From Dactylosporangium sp. AC04546 (lineage in GTDB: Bacteria > Actinomycetota > Actinomycetes > Mycobacteriales > Micromonosporaceae): a stretch of DNA of 64,000 nucleotides. How positions within the stretch are numbered: the first letter of the stretch is position 1; each line of letters opens with the position of its first letter. The translations under genes and the position numbers were made by a program. The stretch spans positions 1-64,000 of the forward strand of contig NZ_JAHYSG010000023.1 in assembly GCF_022095675.1 (NCBI RefSeq), read 5' to 3'. This document shows, piece after piece, positions 1 to 8,465 of this stretch. Under the pieces are notes generated by a model that saw nothing but the letters and a program-made list of their open reading frames with translations, had not been told where the DNA came from and made no database searches.

Positions 1-744
1 GGAGGGGCGGGTGAAGACCGTGTCCGCGTCGCCGTACTCGACGATGTGGCCGAGGTACATCACCGCGATGCGGTGCGCGAGGTGGCGCACCACCGCCAGG
101 TCGTGGGCGATGAACAGGTACGCGACGCCGAGCTCGCGCTGCAGCCGGGCCAGCAGGTTGACGACCTGGGCCTGGATGGACACGTCGAGCGCGGAGACCG
201 GCTCGTCGAGGATGAGCAGCTTCGGCTCCAGGGCGAGCGCGCGGGCGATGCCGACACGCTGGCGCTGGCCGCCGGAGAACTCATGGGGGTACCGCGTGAT
301 CGCCTCGGCCGGCAGCCCGACAAGGTCGAACAGTTCCCGCACCCGGTCCCGGCGGCGGCTGCGGTCGCCGATGCCGTGGATGGCCAGCGGCTCCGCGACG
401 ATCTCGCCCACCGGCATCCGGGCCGGCAGCGACGCGTACGGGTCCTGGAACACGTACTGCAGGTCGCGCCGCACGGCCCGCAGCGCCCCGCTCGGCAGCG
501 ACCCCAGGTCCCGCCCGTCGAACGTGACCCGCCCGGCGGTCGGGGCGTGGAAGCGCATGATCGTGCGGCCGACCGTCGACTTGCCGCAGCCGGACTCGCC
601 GACCAGGGCCAGGGTCTGCCCGGCCTCGACGGTGAACGAGACGCCGTTGACGGCGTGCACGGTGCCGCGCCGGCGCTGCAGCACCCCGCCGCGGATCGGG
701 AAGTGCTTCACCAGGCCGTCGACGGACAGCAGCGGGCCGCTCAC
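1..744 (-). CDS. Oligopeptide ABC transporter ATP-binding subunit (DppF/OppF type), 3' end outside window
   Basis: Second ATPase of a dipeptide/oligopeptide importer; it powers the membrane channel formed by the two permeases encoded upstream. The 248 residues present show Walker A (GESGCGKS, 49-56), a Q-loop (VFQDPYASL, ~98-106), the signature FSGGQRQ (156-162) and Walker B LLILDE (176-181). The gene starts with GTG, and its GTGA start overlaps the stop of the preceding ATPase gene, so the two are translationally coupled. The C-terminal part, where the oligopeptide-family tail would lie, is cut by the window edge. Family assignment is secure; the substrate (peptide, opine, nickel or sugar-peptide) cannot be read from an ATPase. 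Confidence 0.95.
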   Translation of the reverse strand, partial: MSGPLLSVDGLVKHFPIRGGVLQRRRGTVHAVNGVSFTVEAGQTLALVGESGCGKSTVGRTIMRFHAPTAGRVTFDGRDLGSLPSGALRAVRRDLQYVFQDPYASLPARMPVGEIVAEPLAIHGIGDRSRRRDRVRELFDLVGLPAEAITRYPHEFSGGQRQRVGIARALALEPKLLILDEPVSALDVSIQAQVVNLLARLQRELGVAYLFIAHDLAVVRHLAHRIAVMYLGHIVEYGDADTVFTRPS

Positions 745-1754
745 GCGCCCACCTCCACGGCCTCGTCGTGGAAATGGCACGCGGCCTGGTGCTCGGGGCC
801 GGTCTCGACCAGCTCCGGGCGGGTGAGGCAGGCGTCGCGGCCGCGGCTGCGGGCGCAGCGGGGCCGGAAGGCGCACCCGTCCGGCAGCCGCTGCGGGTTC
901 GGCGGCTGCCCGCCGATCGCCGGCAGCTCCTCGACGCGGTGGTACAGCTTCGGCAGGCTCTGCAGCAGCGCCCGGGTGTAGGGGTGGCGGCCGTCGTGGA
1001 AGGCCGCGTCGACGCCGGCGGTCTCCACGACGCGGCCGGCGTACATCACGATGACCCGCTGCGTCATCTCCGCGATGACCCCGAGATCGTGGGTGATCAT
1101 CATGAGGGCGGCTCCCGTCTCCTGCTGCACGCGCCGGAGCAGGTCGAGGATCTGCGCCTGGATCGTGACGTCCAGGGCGGTGGTCGGCTCGTCGGCGATG
1201 ATGAGCCGGGGCCGGTTGGCCATCGCGATGGCGATCATCGCCCGCTGCCGCATCCCGCCGGAGAACTCGTGGGGGTACTGCTTCGCCCGGCGCTTCGGGT
1301 CGGGGATGCCGACCTCGGCGAGCAGCTCGACCGCACGCCCGGCCGCCGCCCGCCGCCCCATGCCCGGGTTGTGCTGGCGCAGCCCCTCGCTGACCTGGGT
1401 GCCGACGGTCATCACCGGGTTGAGCGCGGTCATCGGGTCCTGGAAGACCAGGCCGATCTCCTTGCCGCGCACCTGCTGCAGCTCCCGCTCGCGCATCGCG
1501 ACGAGGTCGCGGCCGGCGAAGTGGGCGTGCCCGGCGACCACCCGGCCGGCCGAGGGCAGCAGGCCGAGCGCGGACATGACGGTGACGCTCTTGCCGGAGC
1601 CGGACTCGCCGACGATGCCGACCGTCTCGCCGGCGTGGATGTCGAAGGTGACCCCGTTGACGGCGCGCACCACGCCGCCGTGGACGCGGAACTCGGTGAC
1701 CAGGTCGGTCACCCGCAGCAGCGGCTGCCCGTCCATCGGCCGCTCGGCGCTCAT
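741..1754 (-). CDS. Oligopeptide ABC transporter ATP-binding subunit (DppD/OppD type)
   Basis: First ATPase of the importer, 337 aa. Walker A GESGSGKS (49-56), Q-loop [10 protein letters not shown], signature FSGGMRQ (164-170) and Walker B LIIADE (184-189) are all present. The C-terminus has the oligopeptide-transporter tail with the spaced cysteines typical of this subfamily (GCAFRPRC and later C residues). The ATG at 1754 overlaps the stop of the upstream permease gene by four bases (ATGA). An in-frame extension to 1856 exists but would sit inside the permease gene and has no ribosome site. Always paired with the DppF-type subunit as a heterodimer. Confidence 0.96.
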   Translation of the reverse strand: MSAERPMDGQPLLRVTDLVTEFRVHGGVVRAVNGVTFDIHAGETVGIVGESGSGKSVTVMSALGLLPSAGRVVAGHAHFAGRDLVAMRERELQQVRGKEIGLVFQDPMTALNPVMTVGTQVSEGLRQHNPGMGRRAAAGRAVELLAEVGIPDPKRRAKQYPHEFSGGMRQRAMIAIAMANRPRLIIADEPTTALDVTIQAQILDLLRRVQQETGAALMMITHDLGVIAEMTQRVIVMYAGRVVETAGVDAAFHDGRHPYTRALLQSLPKLYHRVEELPAIGGQPPNPQRLPDGCAFRPRCARSRGRDACLTRPELVETGPEHQAACHFHDEAVEVGA

Positions 1755-2656
1755 CGGCCCCTCCTGGGGTCGGCGGCGTCGCGCAGCCCGTCGCCGACGA
1801 AGTTGACGGCCAGCACGGTCAGGGCGATCGCGATGCCCGGCGGCAGCCACAGCCACGGCATCGTCTCGAGGATGGTCAGCGACTGGGCGTCGTTGAGCAT
1901 GTTGCCCCAGCTCGCGGTCGGGGGCGGCACGCCGAGGCCGAGGAAGGACACGGTGGCCTCCAGCAGGATCGCCTGGGCCACGGCCAGGGTCGCCACGACG
2001 GTGAGCGGCGCGATCACCACGGGCACGACGTGCCGGCGCAGGATGCGGGCCGGGCCGGCGCCGAGCCCGGCCACGGCGACGAGCGAGTCCTGCTCCCGCA
2101 GCGACAGGGTCAGGCCGCGCACGATCCGGAACGGCGTCGGCCAGCCGAACAGGCCGATGGACAGGATGAGCGTCGGCAGGCTCGGGCCGACGAACGCGGC
2201 CACCACGATGATGACGATCAGGCTGGGGAAGGCCAGCACGACGTCGGCGAAGCGGCTGAGGATGCCGTCGACCCAGCGGCCGAAGTAGCCGGCCACCGCG
2301 CCGAGCGTGAGCCCGATGATTGTCGCGACCAGCGCCGAGCTGAGCCCGACGAGCAGCGAGATCCGGCCGCCGACGAGCAGCCGGGCGAGCACGTCGCGGC
2401 CGGCGGAGTCGGTGCCGAGCGGGTGGCCGTCGCCGGGTGCCTGGCGGATCGCGGTCGGCACGACCTGGTTGGGGTCGGTGCCGAGGAACCAGGGCAGGAC
2501 GATCGCGGCGAGGGCGAACAGGCCGAGCATGACCAGCCCGGCCACGGCCAGGCGGTGCCGGAAGAACCGGCGGACGGCGAGCCGTCCCGGGGAGACGGCC
2601 CCCGCGGCCGCGGGCGCGGCGGCCGTGAGCGCCGGCGGGATGTCCGTGGCAGTCAT
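1751..2656 (-). CDS. Oligopeptide ABC transporter permease (DppC/OppC type)
   Basis: Integral membrane subunit of the importer, 301 aa. It has an N-terminal cytosolic tail, a first membrane helix at about residues 34-56, a loop containing the DppC-typical [14 protein letters not shown] motif, then a BPD_transp_1 core of about five helices with the cytoplasmic coupling loop near [16 protein letters not shown]. The ATG at 2656 is preceded by AGGAGG nine bases upstream, which fixes the start. It lies 13 bases after the DppB-type permease gene and overlaps the first ATPase gene by four bases. It forms a heterodimeric channel with the DppB-type subunit. Confidence 0.95.
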   Translation of the reverse strand: MTATDIPPALTAAAPAAAGAVSPGRLAVRRFFRHRLAVAGLVMLGLFALAAIVLPWFLGTDPNQVVPTAIRQAPGDGHPLGTDSAGRDVLARLLVGGRISLLVGLSSALVATIIGLTLGAVAGYFGRWVDGILSRFADVVLAFPSLIVIIVVAAFVGPSLPTLILSIGLFGWPTPFRIVRGLTLSLREQDSLVAVAGLGAGPARILRRHVVPVVIAPLTVVATLAVAQAILLEATVSFLGLGVPPPTASWGNMLNDAQSLTILETMPWLWLPPGIAIALTVLAVNFVGDGLRDAADPRRGR

Positions 2657-2669
2657 CGGTACGGGCCTC

Positions 2670-3626
2670 CTACAGCCGGATCCGGGGGTCGATGAGCGCG
2701 TACGCCAGGTCGGCGAGCAGGTTGCACAGCAGCACGAGGATCGCGACCGCCATCACGAACCCGAGCAGCACCGGGTAGTCACGGGCGAGGACGGCGTCCA
2801 GCGCCATGCGGCCCATGCCCGGCCAGGCGAAGATCTGCTCCACGACCACGGCACCGGCGAACAGCGTCGGGATCTGGATCGCCACCACCGTGACGAGCGG
2901 GATCAGCGCGTTGTGCAGCGCGTGCCGGCCGATCACCCGGCGCCGGGACAGCCCCTTGGACCGGGCCGTGGTCAGGTAGTCCTGGCCGAGGACCTCGAGC
3001 ATGCCGGCCCGGGCGTAGCGCACGTAGGGCCCGGCGAGCGCGAAGCCGAGGATCGACGCCGGCAGTACCAGATGGTGCAGGGAGTCGACGAACCCGCCGC
3101 CGCCGATCGAGTTCATCCCGCTGGTGGGGAACCACTGCAGCTTGAGGCCGAAGATGTAGATGCCCAGCAGCGCGGCGAAGAAGCTCGGCACCGAGATGGC
3201 CAGCAGGCTCACCACGGTGGTGCCGTAGTCGACGGCGCTGTTGCGCCGCAGGGCCGCCACGACGCCCATCGGGATGCCGACGAGCAGCGAGATCAGCAGC
3301 GCGGTGCCCATGAGGGAGACCGTCGGGCCGAGCCGCTCCGCCATCACCTCGGTGACCGGCTGGCCGCTGCTGAAGGAGAAACCGAGGTTGCCGTGCAGCA
3401 GCTCGGCCACCCAGTGGGCGTACTGCACCGGCGGCGACGAGTCCAGGCCGAGCTGATGGCGCCGCAGCGCGACCGCCGCGTCCCGGTCGCCGGAGAACGA
3501 CATCGGATCGATCATCATCTCGGCCGGATCGCCCGGCATGAGCTGCAGCAGGACGAACAGCAGCACGCTGATGCCGATCAGCACCACCGTGGACACCAGC
3601 AGGCGCCGGACGATGAAGGCGATCAA
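2670..3626 (-). CDS. Oligopeptide ABC transporter permease (DppB/OppB type)
   Basis: Integral membrane subunit, 318 aa. It has the DppB-type N-terminal helix followed by the LMPGDPAE region, a periplasmic loop, and a BPD_transp_1 core whose coupling loop reads TTARSKGLSRRRVIGRH. The C-terminus DLAYALIDPRIRL is typical of the family. The start is TTG at 3626: AAGGAG lies nine bases upstream and no better in-frame start exists. It is separated from the binding-protein gene by 80 bases that contain a stable hairpin (separate entry), which could make the binding protein more abundant than the membrane subunits. Confidence 0.95.
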   Translation of the reverse strand: MIAFIVRRLLVSTVVLIGISVLLFVLLQLMPGDPAEMMIDPMSFSGDRDAAVALRRHQLGLDSSPPVQYAHWVAELLHGNLGFSFSSGQPVTEVMAERLGPTVSLMGTALLISLLVGIPMGVVAALRRNSAVDYGTTVVSLLAISVPSFFAALLGIYIFGLKLQWFPTSGMNSIGGGGFVDSLHHLVLPASILGFALAGPYVRYARAGMLEVLGQDYLTTARSKGLSRRRVIGRHALHNALIPLVTVVAIQIPTLFAGAVVVEQIFAWPGMGRMALDAVLARDYPVLLGFVMAVAILVLLCNLLADLAYALIDPRIRL

Positions 3627-3653
3627 CTACTCACTCTCCTTGCGAACGGGGCC

Positions 3654-3686
3654 GGTGCCGCCGCGCCGCGATCGCGCGGCGGCACC
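3654..3686 (-). terminator. Intra-operon hairpin between binding-protein and permease genes
   Basis: Perfect 12-bp inverted repeat (GGTGCCGCCGCG / CGCGGCGGCACC) with a 9-nt loop, located between the stop of the solute-binding protein gene and the ribosome site of the DppB-type permease. No T-run follows. It resembles the stem-loops that partially terminate transcription or protect the upstream mRNA in binding-protein-dependent transport operons. The structure is seen directly; the function is inferred. Confidence 0.6.
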
Positions 3687-3706
3687 GCTGTGCATCAGGA
3701 ACCCGG

Positions 3707-5305
3707 TCAGCTCACCGACCAGTCCGCGGCGTTCCAGAACGCGTCCACCACCGACGGGTTGAGCTTGAAGCCCTTGAGCCGCTCGCTGGTCGCCGCGATC
3801 GTGTTCGGCACGTACATCACGAGGATCGGCATCTGCTCGTTGACGATCTTCTGGGCGTCGGCGTAGATCTGCTGCCGCTGGTTCTGGTCCCGCGTCGCGA
3901 TGCCCTTGGTCAGCAGCTCGTCGAGCTGCTTGTTGCAGTAGGCGGAGATGTTGGTGCCGCCGACCGCGGCGCACGACAGCCGGGCGTTCATCGACGCGGG
4001 ATCGATGGTGAACAGCCCGTAGGACGAGATGAGCAGGTCGAAGTCGCGCTTGCCGATCGCCTTGGAGAGGTCGGCCGCCTGATAGTTCTGCACCTTGGCG
4101 TTGATCCCGACCTCCTTGAGCTGTGCGGCGATGATGGTGGCGGCCGTGTCGCGGTCGCGCTGGCCGGGCGTGAGCTCGATGCGCACCTCGGTCCCGGCGT
4201 TCCAGCCGGCCTGGGCCAGCAGCTGCTTGGCCTTCGCCGGGTCGTAGCCGTAGTGGGTCAGGCCGCTCGGGACCGCCCACGCCGGGCCGTGCACCAGCGT
4301 GTCGACGACCGTGCCCTCGCCGTTGAGGACCTGCTTGACCAGCGCGTCACGGTCGATCGCGTACATGATCGCCTGACGGACCAGCGGGTTGGCGAGCTTG
4401 CCGGAGTCGTGCGCGGTGTGCAGGGCGAAGATGCCCGGGCCCTCGGCGCGCTGCACCGTGACGCCCTTGAGGCCCTCGATCCGCTTCGCGTCCGGGGCCG
4501 CGACCTGGGCGTAGTCGAGCTTGCCGGTCTGCATCTGGGCCATCGCCGCGTCGGTGGTGAGGTACTGCGCGAAGACGCGGTCCAGGCCGAGCTTCTTGCG
4601 GTACTGCGGATTGGCCTTGAACTCGACCTGGTCCGCGGTGACCCACTTGGAGAAGACGTACGGGCCGAGGCCGACCGTCGGGTTGCGGAAGAACGGGTTG
4701 TCGGTCAGGCCCTCGACCGGGAACTTGCCGACGATGTGCTCCGGCAGGATGAACATGATCGGCTGGACGAGCTCGTCGAGGAACGCGACGTTGGGCTGGT
4801 CGAGCTTGATGACGAAGGTGTTGTCGTCCGGCGCCTGGAAGCCGGCCACGCTGGTCGCGGCGCCGGACTTGAGCGCCGCCGCGCCGTTGACGGTGGCGAA
4901 CTTGCCGGCGTAGCCGCTGCCGCTCTTCGGGTTGGCGTAGAGGTTGTACGTGAACACGACGTCACGGGCGGTGAACGGCGTCCCGTCGCTCCACTTGACG
5001 CCCTTGACGAGGTGGAACGTCCAGGTCTTGCCGTCCTCGCTCACGTCCCACTTCTCGGCCAGCCGGGCGCCGTAGGTGTTGTCCGCGGCGGCCGAGACGA
5101 GCGAGTCCCAGTGCAGTTGCTCCATCAGGTGGTCCGGCCCGATCGAGGCCAGCAGCGGGTTGAACCCGCGCGGGGCCTGGTAGAGCTGGACGGTCGCGTC
5201 GCGGCTGCCGCCGGTGCTGCCGCTGTCGCTCCCGCCGGAGCAGCCGGCGAGGGCCAGGGCGAGCACGGCCAGGCCGGCGAGTAAGGCCCGGGTGTGTCGT
5301 CGCAT
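3707..5305 (-). CDS. ABC transporter substrate-binding lipoprotein, family 5 (DppA/OppA type)
   Basis: Extracytoplasmic solute-binding lipoprotein, 532 aa, that delivers ligand to the permeases encoded downstream. The N-terminus is a short basic stretch, a hydrophobic segment and the lipobox LALAGC with the lipidated cysteine at residue 22, followed by a Ser/Gly linker. The body has family-5 features (FHLVKGVKWSDGTPFTARDV and the YAIDRDALVKQVL region). Three in-frame ATG codons lie close together; the one at 5305 has GGAAGG nine bases upstream, whereas the one at 5311 has only three bases of spacing. The 114-base gap to the upstream sialidase-like gene has no strong terminator, so both are probably in one transcript from the promoter at about 6640. 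Confidence 0.94.
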   Translation of the reverse strand: MRRHTRALLAGLAVLALALAGCSGGSDSGSTGGSRDATVQLYQAPRGFNPLLASIGPDHLMEQLHWDSLVSAAADNTYGARLAEKWDVSEDGKTWTFHLVKGVKWSDGTPFTARDVVFTYNLYANPKSGSGYAGKFATVNGAAALKSGAATSVAGFQAPDDNTFVIKLDQPNVAFLDELVQPIMFILPEHIVGKFPVEGLTDNPFFRNPTVGLGPYVFSKWVTADQVEFKANPQYRKKLGLDRVFAQYLTTDAAMAQMQTGKLDYAQVAAPDAKRIEGLKGVTVQRAEGPGIFALHTAHDSGKLANPLVRQAIMYAIDRDALVKQVLNGEGTVVDTLVHGPAWAVPSGLTHYGYDPAKAKQLLAQAGWNAGTEVRIELTPGQRDRDTAATIIAAQLKEVGINAKVQNYQAADLSKAIGKRDFDLLISSYGLFTIDPASMNARLSCAAVGGTNISAYCNKQLDELLTKGIATRDQNQRQQIYADAQKIVNEQMPILVMYVPNTIAATSERLKGFKLNPSVVDAFWNAADWSVS

Positions 5306-5419
5306 GATCATGAGCCTTCCAGGGGTCAGTATCAGCCACAAGAACAGGAAATTCACAGGTCACGGCGGCGCGGTACGGCTTCGATCGGATCCAGAGCCGT
5401 GAGGCCCCGACCAGATCGG

Positions 5420-6583
5420 CTAGAGCAGCCGCAGCTTGTTCCACGCGACGAAGCGCCCGTGATTCGGTGCGAAGCTGTAGAAGGTGACCAGGACTTCGCC
5501 GCCCGGCAGGTTCGCCATGGCGGGGTAGCCGCACTGGTACTCGGCGGTGTACCGGTACCCGTGCGGGTCGGCCAGCGGGAGCGGGCCGGAGAACGACCGG
5601 CCCCCGTCGTGGCTGCGGCGGACCTCGATGCCGGGGGCGTCGGGGCCGCCTTCAGGCGCGCACCGGCGGGTCGCGAGCAGCAGGCTGCCGTCCTCCGCCC
5701 GGTGCAGCAGTGGGGACATGCCGGTGAAGCCCATCGGCTCGAAGGGGCTCCACGTCTGCCCGGCGTCGGCCGACTCGGCGCGGAAGAGCCGCATCGTCGT
5801 GTCGCCGCCGATGCCCTGCTGTCGCAGGACCGCCAGCAGGTGCCCGTCCCGCAGGGCGAGCACCGTGGTCTCGTTGAACCCGTCGATCGGGCTGTGCGGA
5901 CGGAACGCGGGGTCGTTGGTGACCGAGAGATCCGGGTTGCCGTCCGCGCTCAGGCCGTCGACCTCCGGGGAGGCGTACGGCCCGGCGAGGCGGGCGTCGG
6001 GGTCGAAGGCGATCGTCGGGCCGACCGTCCACGTCCGCCCGGCGTCGGTGGAGACCAGCACCGCCGAGCGCCACCGCTCGCCGTTCGCGCGCTGGCCCCA
6101 GACCGGCCACAGCAGGCGGCCGTCGGCCAGCTCGACGATCTCGCCGTAGACGGCGGGGCTGTAGAAGTCGAGGTCGAGGCGCTCGCCGCCGGTCCACGTC
6201 CGGCCGCCGTCGGTGGAGCGCAGCAGGTGGGCGGAGATGACCCGGCCGCCCACACCCTGGCCCGGGGTCCACTTCACGCCGTTGTACGGCAGCAGCAGCG
6301 TCCCGTCGCGCAGCGTGGTCAGGGCGACCGCGTTGAGCACCGCGTCCTGCCCCTCGGCGGGGGTCGCCACGATCTGCGGCGCGGACCAGTTGCGGCCCTC
6401 GTCACCGGAGCGAACCACGCCGACGGTACCGCCGGGCCAGCCGTCCGGGACGGTGGAGAACGACGCCACCAGCTCGCCGCCGATGCGGGTGAGCCCGGGG
6501 AACATCGCGGGGACGGCGTCGACGACCACGCCCGCTTCGGCGATCTCGAAAGCGGCGTCCGTGCCGGTGCGGTGCTGCGTCAC
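5420..6583 (-). CDS. Sialidase-like BNR/Asp-box repeat protein
   Basis: Six-bladed-propeller type protein of 387 aa. Five Asp-box-like motifs (S/T-x-D-x-G-x-T/N-W/F) lie at residues 59-66, 122-130, 177-185, 270-278 and 323-331. No signal peptide is visible, so it should act in the cytosol on imported material, unlike secreted sialidases. The complete sialidase arginine triad is not evident, so the name describes the fold and the activity is unknown. The start is GTG at 6583 with GGAGG five bases upstream; the open frame continues upstream but runs through the promoter and operator. It is the first gene of the ABC transporter operon, which suggests it processes the transported compound. Confidence 0.85.
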   Translation of the reverse strand: MTQHRTGTDAAFEIAEAGVVVDAVPAMFPGLTRIGGELVASFSTVPDGWPGGTVGVVRSGDEGRNWSAPQIVATPAEGQDAVLNAVALTTLRDGTLLLPYNGVKWTPGQGVGGRVISAHLLRSTDGGRTWTGGERLDLDFYSPAVYGEIVELADGRLLWPVWGQRANGERWRSAVLVSTDAGRTWTVGPTIAFDPDARLAGPYASPEVDGLSADGNPDLSVTNDPAFRPHSPIDGFNETTVLALRDGHLLAVLRQQGIGGDTTMRLFRAESADAGQTWSPFEPMGFTGMSPLLHRAEDGSLLLATRRCAPEGGPDAPGIEVRRSHDGGRSFSGPLPLADPHGYRYTAEYQCGYPAMANLPGGEVLVTFYSFAPNHGRFVAWNKLRLL

Positions 6584-6594
6584 CCGAACCTCCA

Positions 6595-6627
6595 GCGTTT
6601 CATCTAGTGAATCGAGCGTTCTATTTC
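6595..6627. promoter_or_regulatory. IclR-type operator candidate, site A
   Basis: A 33-base element which, read on the minus strand, begins GAAATAGAAC and ends TGAAACGC. It aligns end to end without gaps with site B at 11265-11297 (GAAANNGAAC, then TGAAACG at the same spacing). It starts six bases after the -10 of the sialidase/transporter promoter and ends just before the ribosome site, a position suited to repression. It is assigned to the IclR regulator encoded at 10395 because all copies border units of this cluster. This is an inference. Confidence 0.55.
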
Positions 6628-6632
6628 TCGGG

Positions 6633-6661
6633 AATGTAGACCGTGGAGTCGTCCCGGTCAA
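6633..6661 (-). promoter_or_regulatory. Promoter of sialidase-like/oligopeptide transporter operon
   Basis: Reading the minus strand, TTGACC (6661-6656), a 17-base spacer and TACATT (6638-6633) form a good housekeeping sigma-factor promoter. The predicted start of transcription falls about seven bases further on, inside or next to operator candidate A, and gives a leader of roughly 40 bases before the GTG at 6583. Confidence 0.6.
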
Positions 6662-6709
6662 GATCGGAGGCCTGCTATATCCCCCGACCGTCTGGGTGGC
6701 ACAGCCGTT

Positions 6710-7699
6710 TCAGTACAGGGGTGACAGGTCCTGCCAGGCCTCGGCCGCGACCGCGCTGCGGACGGCCTCGGACGCGGCGAGCGCGGCGACCCCGTCGTCG
6801 AGGGTCACCAGCGGCTCGGCCTCGCCCCGGGCGACGGCGACCAGGTGCGCGGCCTGGCGGGCCAGCGCCGCGGCGGGCGGCTCGGGCAGCTCGTGCCGGA
6901 CCGCCCGGTCGCGGCCCTGCGCGCGGGCGCGGACCTCGAGCGTGCCGCGGCCGAAGTCGGCCAGCAGCGTGCCGCCGGTGCCGAGGACCTGCACGGTGCG
7001 GGTGCCTATCGGCTCCAGATAGTCGAGGTGGAACGTGGCGCGCAGGCCGGAGGCGAACTCCAGCAGGCCGTCGACGCAGTTGGGGCGCTCCACGTGCGGC
7101 ACGGACGTGACGGTCCGCGCCGCCGCGAACGCCCTGGCGACCGGGCCGAAGCACCAGCGCAGGTAGTCCCACTCGTGGGAGTAGTCGCGGTACAGGCGGT
7201 CCGGGTCCTTCGTCGCGAAGCGGGACACGGCCGCCTCGATGGTGCCGTACGCGCCGAGCATGACGTGCACGGCCACCGGCTCGCCGATCTCCCCGCCGGC
7301 CAGCACCGCCCGGGTGCGTTGCACGACGAGCCGGTGCCGCAGCACGTACCCCACCAGCGCCGGCGTCCCCGTCGCCGCGACGCCGGCGGCCGCCGCCCGC
7401 GCCTCGTCCAGGCTCGCCGCGACCGGCTTCTCCACCAGCAGCGGCAGGCGCCGGTCGGCCGCGGCCCGCATCTGCGCCGGGTGGACGTGGTCCGGGCCGG
7501 CGATCACGAGTGCGTCCAGGCCCGCCTCCAGCAGCTCGCCGAGCTCGCCGGTCGTCCGGTCGACGGCCGGGTGCGCGGCCGCCGCGGCCCGCCGCCCCGG
7601 GTCGGGGTCGAACGCGACCAGCCGTACCCCCGGCACCTGGGCGAACGCGGTGATGTGTTGCAGCCCGATGGACCCGAGCCCGCTCACCCCGATCAGCAT
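6710..7699 (-). CDS. Gfo/Idh/MocA family NAD(P)-dependent oxidoreductase
   Basis: Sugar or polyol dehydrogenase-type protein, 329 aa. The N-terminal Rossmann fold has GVSGLGSIG (4-12), followed by the family EKP motif at 90-92, whose lysine is the conserved catalytic residue, and a C-terminal GFO_IDH_MocA beta-sheet domain. Start ATG at 7699, 13 bases after the stop of the preceding SDR gene, so it is the last gene of the DapA-like / hydrolase / SDR / dehydrogenase operon. The substrate is probably a cyclic polyol, sugar or sugar acid; the exact reaction is unknown. Confidence 0.9.
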   Translation of the reverse strand: MLIGVSGLGSIGLQHITAFAQVPGVRLVAFDPDPGRRAAAAAHPAVDRTTGELGELLEAGLDALVIAGPDHVHPAQMRAAADRRLPLLVEKPVAASLDEARAAAAGVAATGTPALVGYVLRHRLVVQRTRAVLAGGEIGEPVAVHVMLGAYGTIEAAVSRFATKDPDRLYRDYSHEWDYLRWCFGPVARAFAAARTVTSVPHVERPNCVDGLLEFASGLRATFHLDYLEPIGTRTVQVLGTGGTLLADFGRGTLEVRARAQGRDRAVRHELPEPPAAALARQAAHLVAVARGEAEPLVTLDDGVAALAASEAVRSAVAAEAWQDLSPLY

Positions 7700-7712
7700 C
7701 GTTCCGTCCTCA

Positions 7713-8465
7713 TCAGTAGCTCGTCCATCCGCCGTCGACGACCAGCCCCGTTCCGGTCACGAAGGACGCCTCGCGGGTGCACAGCCAGGCGACGGCGGCG
7801 GCGACGTCGTCCGGTTCGCCGCGCCGGCCCAGCGGGGTGGCCCGGTCGAAGGGGCCGTCGCCGGGCGCGGGGCCGTCCGGGCGGACCCGGATGTCGCCGG
7901 GCGCGACGTGGACGGCCCGGATGCCGCGCCCGGCCAGCTCGAAGCCGAGGGCCCGGGTCAGCCCGGCCAGCCCGGCCTTGGCCGCGACGTACGCGGAGGC
8001 GTCGGTCTGCGCGGCGTAGGCGGCGACGCTGGTGACGTTGACGATGACCGAGCCGGGGGGCATGTACGGCAGCGCGTCGCGCGCCAGCCGGAAGGGTGCC
8101 TTGAGGTTGACGTCGACGACGGCGTCGAGGCGCGCGTCGTCGTACCCGCCGAACGGGGCCGAGGCCGCGGGCCCGGTCACGCCCGCGTTGTTCACGAGGA
8201 TGTCGATCCGTCCGCGGTGGCGCACGGCGGCGTCGACGAGCGCCCGGCACCCGGCCGCGGTGGCCAGGTCCGCCCCGACCGCGACGATCGTGCGCCCGGG
8301 GCTGGCCAGCCGGGCGGCGGCCGCCTCGCCCTCGGCGGCGCTCAACGCGCCGAGGACGACCTCGGCGCCGTCGTCGGCGAGCCGCCGCACGATCCCGGCC
8401 CCGATTCCGCTCGCGCCGCCGGTCACCACGGCGACCTTGTCTCTGAGTGGGTGCTGTGCGGTCAT
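7713..8465 (-). CDS. SDR family oxidoreductase (classical)
   Basis: NAD(P)-dependent short-chain dehydrogenase, 250 aa. TGGASGIG cofactor motif (15-22), NNAG (92-95), catalytic Ser146, Tyr159 and Lys163, and a C-terminal TGTGLVVDGGWTSY that matches the usual end of the family. The ATG at 8465 overlaps the stop of the metallo-hydrolase gene (ATGA), so the two are translationally coupled. It probably oxidises or reduces a hydroxy/keto group in the pathway of this operon. Confidence 0.92.
   Translation of the reverse strand: MTAQHPLRDKVAVVTGGASGIGAGIVRRLADDGAEVVLGALSAAEGEAAAARLASPGRTIVAVGADLATAAGCRALVDAAVRHRGRIDILVNNAGVTGPAASAPFGGYDDARLDAVVDVNLKAPFRLARDALPYMPPGSVIVNVTSVAAYAAQTDASAYVAAKAGLAGLTRALGFELAGRGIRAVHVAPGDIRVRPDGPAPGDGPFDRATPLGRRGEPDDVAAAVAWLCTREASFVTGTGLVVDGGWTSY

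Noticed and set aside
2307..3866. Long plus-strand open frames opposite the permease and binding-protein genes (up to 519 codons)
   Set aside because: Antisense to well-conserved transporter genes, composition His/Gln/Arg-rich, no ribosome sites: artefacts of high GC content.
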